Shown here one piece after another: positions 55,658 to 64,000 of a stretch of DNA of 64,000 bases. The stretch spans positions 297,739 through 361,738 of the forward strand of contig CAJNOJ010000096.1 of NCBI GenBank assembly GCA_905250025.1. Direction: 5' to 3'. This stretch comes from Adineta ricciae. Taxonomy: Eukaryota > Rotifera > Eurotatoria > Adinetida > Adinetidae. The notes beneath the pieces are model-generated. The model did not search any database, had not been told where the DNA came from, and worked only from the letters and a program-made list of their open reading frames with translations. A program made the translations under genes and the position numbers. Position 1 is the stretch's first letter. The number at the start of each line of letters is the position of its first letter.

Positions 55658-58588
55658 ATGACCAGCCTGTCTCCATGTCTATTAATATTTCAAATCGTAC
55701 TATTAGCAAAGAACCTTCAAGGATTGTCAGTATGTGCTTCACCGCGACCGCAGCATATTCGCATTGATCACCACGATGTTGACACACATCCTGATCTTGT
55801 TGTTGAAACACCCATCTTTTCCTGGACTATCGATGATGAAGAACATCTTTGCAATGGTACATTGATACGTGGGATTTATCAAACTGCATATCAGATTACT
55901 ATAACTCAATTAAATAGTTTCTATTTACCCGAAGAAGGCTCTCAACTAGTCTATGATTCAGATCGTGTCAGTTCGAACGTAGCCATTAACATTCTTTGCA
56001 CTAATCTAACGTTAACATCAGACACCCGCTATAGATATTCAATTCAATATTGGTCGTCGACGGGTGCAGTTAGTCAACTTGTAACAGGACGATTTCGAAC
56101 GCCGTTATTCAATCCGAAATATGAATTCACGGCCAATTGGATTGGTTCACGTCAAATTAATATGAATGAATTGCGACGGGAGTTCTATATTTCACAAGAT
56201 ATACTCTCGGCCACTGTATTCATGAGCGGTATGGGTTACGGCGTTTTGTACGTTAATGGTATCAACGTAGATCCGTCACGTCGATTTGATCCTGGTTGGA
56301 CGACATATACACAGCGTGTCCTTTATGTTTCTTATGACATAACTAAATTTCTTCAAAGTCGAACCCTCAATTGCGTTGGTGTACAATTAGGACTTGGATT
56401 CTACACTCACGAACAATGGGGCGGCGGAGTACCTGCGCCGGCACCAGAAGTATTTGGTCCACCGGCACGATTACTTATACAATTGAATCTGATGTTCACT
56501 GATCGTTCGACAATGAATATTAGTGGTGATACAACATGGCTTGGCCGAGAAGGTGCACACCGTAAAGATAGCATCTACATGGGAACATTCTATGATAGTC
56601 GTGCTGAACGTTATAATTGGTCTACACCTGGTTTTGTTGATCCCTATAGTTTATGGTTGAATGCCTCTTTCATCGAATCGCCATTATCATCAGCAACCGG
56701 ACAGTTGACATATCAATCGATGGATCCGATACGAATTAGCCCGTATGCACTACACATTGCTACATCTGCAGTTCGAACAAGTCACAAATCAATGCCACCA
56801 GGTGTCATTGGAGGCAATATCGTGGATGGCGGTGTCTTCAATGCAACAGCAATTCCAAATCAACAAGTACCAACGTATGATGTTTCACAGAATATTGCCG
56901 GCTATTGTACGCTAACTATTAGTGGCAGAAAAGGAATGTCTGTAGCTACACGACATGCCGAACTATTGAATGCGCCTGGCACAAATGGCATCCAATATCA
57001 AGGACTCAATCAAGCTAACTATCAAATCATTACTGCTTCGGACGATTTTATTATTCAGGGCACGCCACACGAAGTGTTAACACCGCTTTTTACGTACCAT
57101 GGTTTTCGTTACATCTCGATATTTGCTAATTATATCAATATCGAATCAGTCGTATGCGCAGCAATTCATAGTGAAACGAAACTGATCGGTAATTTTACTT
57201 CGTCCTCACTGACACTCAATCAGATTCAACATAATATACTCTGGTCACAAATGAGCAACATTATGTCGATCGTAACCGACTGTAGTCAAAGACAAGAACG
57301 ACGAGGATGGTTAGGTGACGCAGCATTATCAGTCGACGTTGCACTATTTAACTTTGATTTATATGGTTTGTACGTAAATACTTTGCAGAATATCGCCGAT
57401 GTCCAACACGATGATGGATCTATTCCTGATACTGCACCATACTCCGTTGGCGGATACGTGGCAGATCCATCATGGGCGCATGCTTACCCAGAAATTGCTT
57501 GGCGTCTGTATCAGCATTACAATGATACTGTTGCTGTTAAAAAACATTACCTTGGAATTCAAAGATGGGTAGATTATTTAACGAATCGAGCACAAAAAAG
57601 TGGCCTAGGCAATATGTACTTTGCATACGGAGATTGGGAAACACCGGTTCATTATCCAGTGACGAATAGTTCTTTGGTTTCAGCATTTTCCTATTTAAGT
57701 GATGTACAAACAATGATTACGCTGTCCAAAATTCTCAATAATCAAACTAATATCGACAAGTACAGTAAACTATATGATCAACTAGCATTGGACTTTCATT
57801 CTGCCTTCTACAATCCTCAAGTCAATGGCTATGCTGAAGGATATCAAACAGCCAATGTTTTAGCATTAAGACTACCTAATGTTGTCCCTACTAATCTTCG
57901 TACGTCAGTTATCAAAGCTCTAGTGGATAATATCGTCCAAAATGGTAATCATTCTACCACGGGTATTGTTGGTACAGCTGCTCTTTATCCAGTTTTAACG
58001 GATGCCGGTTATCACGACATAGCTGTTACGATAGCTACTCAAACGACGTACCCATCTTTTGGATATATGTTCAATAACAATGTACAAAATGCGACAACAA
58101 ACTGGGAAACGTATCATGCTTTGATTGAAGGCCAAGGCGGCACAGACAGTCTCAATCATCATATGTTTAACAGCATCGGTGCTTGGTTTTATCGATATCT
58201 GGCTGGTATACAATTGGATGGGTTCAGCAACGATCTCATTATTCATCCTCGTCTCACCAGTGTTCTCTTCACTGTCGAAGCAGAAGTTCATACAGTAAAC
58301 GGACCTATTCTTGTATCATGGGAACGAGACGTCAATAACAAGACAGTCAGCTATAATATCACAATACCACATTCACTTCATGCTATGGTGACATTTGAAC
58401 CTATTGAATCGAGCATTCGATGTGTGTCGATTGAAGAAAGTGGGATACTAACTTGGCAACGATCTGCCTCGTTATTAGATACGAAAGTCAATGGTATTGT
58501 ATGGATACGTCGTGATACAAAGATCAAAGGTGCAATGCTTGCACGTGTACAAAGTGGTTCCTATCAATGGAAAGTACGCTGGGACTAA
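55658..58588 (+). CDS. Secreted GH78 alpha-L-rhamnosidase
   Basis: 976-residue single-exon enzyme that releases terminal alpha-L-rhamnose from plant or bacterial glycans and glycosides. An N-terminal signal peptide (LLIFQIVLLAKNLQGLSVC) is followed by the GH78 layout: a fibronectin-like domain (ETPIFSWTID, YRYSIQYWSS), a beta-sandwich with RREFYIS, LYVNGINVD and RFDPGWTTYTQRVLY, and the (alpha/alpha)6 barrel. Catalytic signatures are kept: TDCSQRQERRGWLGDAALS (general acid Glu; canonical DCPQRDERxGWxGD), YGDWETP, and NATTNWETYHA (general base Glu), then SLNHHMFNSIGAWFYRYLAGI. Many NxS/T sites fit secretion. The family is bacterial, fungal and plant; large size without introns beside intron-rich genes suggests horizontal gain for digesting food polysaccharide. 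Confidence 0.93.
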   Translation: MTSLSPCLLIFQIVLLAKNLQGLSVCASPRPQHIRIDHHDVDTHPDLVVETPIFSWTIDDEEHLCNGTLIRGIYQTAYQITITQLNSFYLPEEGSQLVYDSDRVSSNVAINILCTNLTLTSDTRYRYSIQYWSSTGAVSQLVTGRFRTPLFNPKYEFTANWIGSRQINMNELRREFYISQDILSATVFMSGMGYGVLYVNGINVDPSRRFDPGWTTYTQRVLYVSYDITKFLQSRTLNCVGVQLGLGFYTHEQWGGGVPAPAPEVFGPPARLLIQLNLMFTDRSTMNISGDTTWLGREGAHRKDSIYMGTFYDSRAERYNWSTPGFVDPYSLWLNASFIESPLSSATGQLTYQSMDPIRISPYALHIATSAVRTSHKSMPPGVIGGNIVDGGVFNATAIPNQQVPTYDVSQNIAGYCTLTISGRKGMSVATRHAELLNAPGTNGIQYQGLNQANYQIITASDDFIIQGTPHEVLTPLFTYHGFRYISIFANYINIESVVCAAIHSETKLIGNFTSSSLTLNQIQHNILWSQMSNIMSIVTDCSQRQERRGWLGDAALSVDVALFNFDLYGLYVNTLQNIADVQHDDGSIPDTAPYSVGGYVADPSWAHAYPEIAWRLYQHYNDTVAVKKHYLGIQRWVDYLTNRAQKSGLGNMYFAYGDWETPVHYPVTNSSLVSAFSYLSDVQTMITLSKILNNQTNIDKYSKLYDQLALDFHSAFYNPQVNGYAEGYQTANVLALRLPNVVPTNLRTSVIKALVDNIVQNGNHSTTGIVGTAALYPVLTDAGYHDIAVTIATQTTYPSFGYMFNNNVQNATTNWETYHALIEGQGGTDSLNHHMFNSIGAWFYRYLAGIQLDGFSNDLIIHPRLTSVLFTVEAEVHTVNGPILVSWERDVNNKTVSYNITIPHSLHAMVTFEPIESSIRCVSIEESGILTWQRSASLLDTKVNGIVWIRRDTKIKGAMLARVQSGSYQWKVRWD

Positions 58589-59128
58589 CTACAGTGCAAA
58601 CCGTGACTTTCATGCATTTTTTTTCGCTTCTTTTTTCAGTTTCTCGTTACTTGTCACCCTCGATTTGACTCCAAATAATATAGAAATGTAAAAATACAAA
58701 AAAGTATAGTACAGAACGAAGGAAAGTAAAAATACACTGCACGTGTATACATATGACGACACAACGTTAATAAGACCATGAACTCAATGACGCAGCCGAA
58801 AAAAGTATTCTTTTACTCTTATCTTGATTTCTTTTCGATTCACTCAATGTATTCTACTATAAGTACATATCTTCTTCATTCATTTCTTTTACTTTCGAAT
58901 TATTCATCGCTCGAATCAGATAGCGTTTGTTCGGGTTCTCATTGGTTCACATACCAGCTCCAATGTAATAATACTGTACTCGTTGACATACTCGTCGAAA
59001 CATATATGTACGCACCCGTAGTAGTAACTGGCTAGTTTTGATTTGACGTAGATTTGAATCATCAACAGTAGATCTTTGATCCTATGTTTTTCTATCTATT
59101 CTCATCATCGTCCATTCTCTATTTTTAG
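58589..59128. other. Intergenic region and probable 5' UTR intron of the acyl-CoA synthetase gene
   Basis: No convincing coding sequence. A polypyrimidine tract and AG (CTATTTTTAG) directly abut the downstream ATG at 59129, implying a 5' UTR intron or a trans-splice acceptor. An 85-codon frame at 58778-59035 is Ser/Tyr-rich and unsupported. Confidence 0.4.
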
Positions 59129-61914
59129 ATGTCTTTAACATTAGTTGAACGTACTTGGAGAGAGATACGCGATCGTATATTTCGACGATATCTCGGAAGA
59201 TTGATCAAAAGATTATTTGGACTTTACATATCTTTGTTATTTGTATATATTCCATCGTTGGTTTATTATGCTGTAACATTAGGAAAACCAAATGAAACAT
59301 ATCAGAAGCAAAAACGACTTCGAGCAAAACAAGTCGATGAATCAGACCCGTCATCACCTTATCGTGCTATCGAATCGCTCGAAAAACTTCATGAACAGCC
59401 GGAGGAAGGAATCGAAACATTAGCTGACATTCCCTACGTCTGTCTTGAACGTTACGGAGACAAAGAAACGATGGGTGTTCGAGATATCACGAATATCGAA
59501 GAAGAAAAACAGCCAAATGGAAAAATATTCAAAAAAGTTTGTTGTTTTGTAAATACGAAATTCAATACGAATCAAATCTTTAGTTTGCATTCGGTGAATA
59601 TCGATTTACAACTTATCGACAAGCATGTGCTCGTATCGATGCCATCGGCCGTGGTCTACTTGCATTAAACATCAAACCTGGTGATAAAATCTTGATCTTT
59701 TCCGAAACACGTCCTGAATGGCTGTTGACTGCATTTGCTGCTTTTCGACATAGTCTAACTGTAGTTACGCTCTTACCAACATTGGATGATGAAGGTGTTA
59801 AACACGGTATCAACGAATCGGGAATATCCACGATTATAACATCGCAGGATCTTCTATCCAAACTTCAAGTACGAAGAAAAGATTTTCTCAAAAGAAAGAA
59901 TAGGAAGTCCTTGTTTTAGAAAATACTGAACGACACAGAAAAAGTTCGTCAGGTCATTTATTTTCCTGCACGTACTACCAGTGAACGTTCCAAAGCACCA
60001 AAGGAGGTGAAGAACATCGAGTTTATTTCCATCGAAAAACTCGAAGAACAAGGAAAAAACGCAACCATCGGTAGGATTTTATCAAGTTGGAACTTTTTTT
60101 TTGCACTTTATTGTTCGATTTAGATGAACAAACTTTGAGAAAACGACCAAAGAGAGAAGATATTGCCGTTATCATGTATACCAGTGGCAGCACTGGACCA
60201 CCCAAAGGTAATTTAAACAATTAACGAAATTTCTATTGAAGATTGATTCTTTTCCTTTTCAAGGGGCATCCATTCGTCATGAAAATGTCATTGCTGCCAT
60301 AACTGGTCAGAAAGAACGTGTTTTTCCCATAGTAAACATTGACGAGGACATTTTTATGGCTTATCTACCGTTGGGTCACATATTTGAACTTTGTTGTGGT
60401 TGGTTTCCTTTGTTGAAATGAACTAAGTCAAACAAATACTTCTGTATTCGTGTAGAGATCTTGGTATTCTATGCTGGTGTCAAATCTGGTTATGGATCTC
60501 CTCAAACTCTAACCGATCAATCGACCATGGTGCAAAAAGGTCAAAAAGGTGATCTACAAGCTCTTCGACCGTATATAATGAACTGTGTTCCTGTAAGTTC
60601 ATTTGTATTAAACAATGAAGATTCGTCAACTTCTTTCGATTAGACAATTCTCGAACGTATTCAACAAACAGTCTATAGTAAAATCAAACAATCAAATTTT
60701 TTCCTACGACAATTCTTTAATCTTGCATATACAATCAAAGTAAAACGCTTAGAAGCAGGTCTACAAACTCCAATTCTTGACTAGTAAATTACCTAGTTAC
60801 TATCTTGCAAAAAGAACTTGAGTCTTTTTAGTTTGATCTTCTCACGTTTCAATAAAATGGTACTTGGCGGACGTACAAAAGCAGTGCTATCCGGTGGTGC
60901 TATTCTATCTGATGAAACCCAACGCTTTGCTGAGTGTGTTCTATGCGTTCGTGTTTTTCAAGGTTACGGTCTAACAGAGACATGTGCAGGTGGATGTATC
61001 GCTGACGGTAAGCATCTTTTGACTGTTTATGGGGTAATTGATTAAAATTCCTTGCTTTCAGAATATGATGTTAGTGTTGGTCGTACGGGATATCCCATTG
61101 TCTCCAGTGAATTTCGGTTAATTGATTGGGAAGAAGGAAAATATCGAACGAGCGATAAGCCCAATCCACGAGGAGAAGTGCTTATTGGTGGAAAAGTCGT
61201 TGTCGATTCGTATTTTGGTGATGCGGCCAAGGAAAATGACAGTTTCAAGGAAATCGATGGAATGAAGTATTTCTTTACTGGTGATATTGGAGAAGTTTTT
61301 CCTGATGGAACATTGAAAATCATTGGTAAGTTGATTTGACTATTCGAACACGTTGTTTATTTTGAAATAACTTTGATTCAGATCGAAAGAAAGATGTGGT
61401 GAAATTACAAAACGGAGAATTTGTTTCGTTAGCAAAGATTGAAATGGCGGTCAAGAAATTATTACTTGTCGATAATTGTTGTGCATGTGCATCATCGTCA
61501 GCTGAGTATACGGTTGCTCTAGTTTGTCCAAATCCGAAAGAAATTGCGGTACGTTCAGTCGACATTTCTCGAAAATACTCGATGTTCTACTCTTTATTGT
61601 AGATTTATGCCGAAAAGCACTTCAATGAAAAAGATTGGAAGAAGATTGCCGATGATGAGGATTTCAACGACGAAATTCTGCGAAAAGTACAAGATATATG
61701 CCGAAAAGACGGATGTCAAAGTTTTGAGATACCGAAACGTATCAAAGTTGTCCAAGAAAATTGGTCACCTGAAAGCGGTTTGGTAAACGATGCGCTCAAG
61801 TTGAAACGAAAAGCAATTGGAGAAAAATATAAAGACGACATTAAACAAATGTATAGAGAGAAATCCGGTGAGAGAAAGAAATCGAGAAATGATGACAATA
61901 AGAAACAGGATTAG
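59129..61914 (+). CDS. Long-chain acyl-CoA synthetase, ACSL3/ACSL4-like
   Basis: Activates long-chain fatty acids with ATP and CoA. It has an N-terminal membrane anchor (LFGLYISLLFVYIPSLVYYA) for ER or lipid-droplet attachment. Eleven exons, split by short GT-AG introns, were joined in one frame from MSLTLVERTWREIRDRI to a Lys-rich C-terminus. Motifs in order: FSETRPEWLLTAFAAFRHS; the AMP-binding P-loop IMYTSGSTGPPKG (near 60170-60260); FMAYLPLGHIFELCCE; RTKAVLSGGAILSDETQRF; FQGYGLTETCAGG (adenylate-binding, near 60960); KYFFTGDIGEVFPDGTLKIIDRKKD (hinge, near 61270-61400); and GEFVSLAKIE. The QGYGLTET and long linker features match ACSL3/4 rather than ACSL1. Convergent with the cadherin gene, whose stop lies 122 bp away. 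Confidence 0.92.
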
Positions 61915-62035
61915 TCAGCAAGTTAGTTTGTATTTTATATATTTATTTTCGCGTTTAACATTTGTAAGTTTATTTTCTGAGATTAAAGATATAACACGTT
62001 GTTGTCAACTACATTTTACAGATATTATTGCAATT

Positions 62036-63992
62036 CTATACTGCATATGTTTTGTAGAGAATAGATGCGACTAATAACCGTGTGAATCTTGATACGATTA
62101 TGTTCGTAGCATGTCCTCCTGCTACTGTTGTTGTTGTGGAAATTGTTGTCAATGTTGGTGAGCATTGACCTGTCTCAGAATGTGCGGATGCCACTGCAGC
62201 ATTCATGTCCAAATAATAACCATTAGACATGACGTTTCGTATACATCCACTGAATGTATTGACTTGTGTGAAACTTGGATAGAGACCAGATACTAACGAG
62301 CCCGTAACCGGTAGGCCACCAAGAAAAAGTTGAACATTCGACAGATCGTAGCTATTCAATGTCTTGTTAAAGGTCGATAATACATATTGACAATCGTTAA
62401 CTGTGACAAGAATCAATGAATCAATGTACTGAAAAAGAGAGAGAGAATGAAAAGTTGGAAACAATCTCGATGAAAATGAAAGAAGAACATACTTGAAATT
62501 CTACATGGTACCATGTTGATGCGTTGATGACTGTATTTGTTGCATCGAGTATTTGATCTCGGAAGCGAAGTCTCAATTTTGAATTAAAGATTTCAGCCGA
62601 AGTCCAGAAAAAGTCGCTGACGTCTGTTGTATTCTTTCCATATAATAGAATCAGTCCGTTGACGACAGGTGATCGCAAAGCAAAATCAAATGAAAAACGT
62701 GTTGGGGCTTGATTTGAGAAATACATTCCATCGAAAACAGCGTATCCACCACCGTTTTCACGGAATGTTCTTCCCAGCACTTGACAGTAAGGACCAAGTG
62801 GAGCGTAAGCTTGTAACGACGTGCAAGGGCAATAAGTGAAATTATTGAACGAATATGTCGTACAGCCAGATTGAGTATTAACGAAATTAGGCGAATAAGT
62901 ATTATTGACACAATCAGCTGAATCTACAACATTGATGCCAACGAAAGATGTTTGATTTGAATCAATAACGTAAGGTAATGGTTGAATGGTTCGTGTTGGA
63001 CGACAGATTGTACCAGATGGACAAACATAATTCGAACATGGATTTGGTCCACTAGCACTCACTATGATGCCATAGAGTGAGGCAAATCGAGCAATGTTGG
63101 TATTGATCGAGTTTTCAATATCACTCTTGGCTAGCGATGGTATGTAGAAAACAATATCGGTTAACGCTTGTTGTTTGGCTTGATCGAATGGTAAAGGTGG
63201 ATAGTATGGACTACGACATTGAAAAACGGGCCGAATAGCAAGAATTGTGATAGAATCAGCAGTAACAAGTAATATGGATGCCAAAGCATTGCGAAGAACG
63301 TTGAGACGATTACCGAGTGTCGGATCGATTAATGTTTCAGGATATTCACCTTGAATACGAATCGTAGCTGCTTGTCGAACCCATTCTGAGTCGACACTTT
63401 GCACTCCAACTTCCACTGTACCAACAGCTGATGATGGCACATTTGATTTGGTGACATCAACAAGAACTGTCGCTGATCCTGGATAGAGTGAACTCGACGT
63501 GCTTAGATAACCTTGGTTAACTGTGAATGTTTGTCCATTACTAGCAGATCTGACCGAATATGATCGGCTAGCTATATACCAATCATCTAGATCATTGACA
63601 TAAACGGAACCAAGGGGAACGTTGAGTAATGAATTTATATAACCATTAACATAGATGACAGTCACGGTTTTATAACCATTTGAGATGGGATAATTATTTA
63701 AAACATCACCAACAATAATTGGAATGCTTGATATCGCTGAGAAGCCTTTTTTATCATTAGCATTGAATGTTACAGTGAGATTCTTCGTGACAGTGCGATT
63801 CAAGACACCATTGTATGTCAATCGATACGTACCGTTGTAACTCAATGTAGGACCAGATAAGGAAAATGTTGATGGAGAGACAATCTGTACTTGAAAAGGT
63901 ACGGTATTATTCTGTGCTGGATCATCGTAATCAGTAAATATCACGGTCGTACTTGGATTCGTCACGCCTTCTGTCAATATCCATGATGGATT
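62036..63992 (-). CDS. Non-chordate classical cadherin (N-cadherin-like) 3' end: cadherin repeats, PCCD, EGF-like, laminin G; 5' part outside window
   Basis: Exons 62493-63992 (starting at an acceptor that touches the right window edge) and 62036-62428, with a 64-bp GTATGT...TTTCAG intron. A cadherin-repeat-like part (IFTDYDDPAQNN, LTVTFNANDKKGFSA) is followed by a segment with YVNDLDDWYIASRSY and RPVFQCRSPYYPP, then CRPTRTIQPLPYVIDSNQTSFVGINVV, all diagnostic of the primitive classical cadherin proteolysis domain of invertebrate N-cadherins. A Cys-rich EGF-like unit (SGCTTYSFNNFTYCPC) and a laminin-G domain (RFSFDFALRSPVVNGLILLYG, VQLFLGGLPV, FSGCIRNV) come last. The frame stops soon after a Thr-rich stretch and a weakly hydrophobic end, with no visible beta-catenin-binding tail. 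Confidence 0.8.
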
Positions 63993-64000
63993 CTAAGTGA

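Noticed and set aside
62651..62911. Minus-strand alternative frame within the cadherin exon
   Set aside because: Shadow of the real frame, which has cadherin and laminin-G motifs.
1..64000. CRISPR arrays, rRNA, tRNA genes, transposon ORFs, viral genes, telomeric repeats
   Set aside because: I looked for these by eye and saw none that I could support.

Overview
The window looks like nuclear DNA of a bdelloid rotifer (Adineta/Rotaria type). The grounds are: animal genes (nesprin, ZnT, CMP kinase, acyl-CoA synthetase, classical cadherin, GPCR) cut by very short GT-AG introns, mostly 46-64 bp; tight gene packing on both strands; a glutamate receptor-like gene with a long Venus-flytrap ectodomain; several F-box/LRR-like and ADP-ribosyltransferase/TPR paralogues; and intron-poor genes of non-animal type (M20 amidohydrolase, GH78 rhamnosidase, flavin oxidase, bulb-type lectin, LCIB-type carbonic anhydrase). 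The species assignment is inference; the gene content and intron sizes are seen directly.

Layout: 1-19349 (-) is the 5' part of a giant nesprin-like spectrin-repeat gene whose KASH end lies outside the window. 20.5-28.1 kb carries a zinc transporter with metal-response-like sites upstream, two GPI-type secreted proteins, a repetitive secreted peptide precursor, an M20 amidohydrolase and a UMP-CMP kinase. 28.2-38.6 kb carries F-box genes, an FAD oxidase, a tandem B-lectin, two small genes (one two-TM, one 83 aa) and a quinone-oxidoreductase-like MDR. 38.6-48.6 kb is an ADP-ribosyltransferase (ART) cluster: an ART-TPR gene with Arg-to-His in the NAD site, a pseudo-ART that has lost all three catalytic motifs, an ionotropic-glutamate-receptor-like gene, and an ART-TPR gene with the R-S-E set intact. 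49-64 kb carries an LCIB-like carbonic anhydrase, a GPCR, a divergent F-box pair, a GH78 rhamnosidase, an ACSL3/4-like ligase, and the 3' end of a non-chordate classical cadherin.

The most interesting observation is at 42365-42845. Four canonical short introns join the glutamate receptor reading frame to the pseudo-ART reading frame without a stop, predicting one 1,502-residue protein: a ligand-gated receptor whose cytoplasmic part is two receiver-like domains plus a catalytically dead ADP-ribosyltransferase. Next to it are cytosolic ART-TPR paralogues sharing the same N-terminal domain.

Two single-N positions (29247, 31122) are each flanked by about 200-bp direct copies. They look like assembly joins, and they distort the F-box and flavin-oxidase genes.
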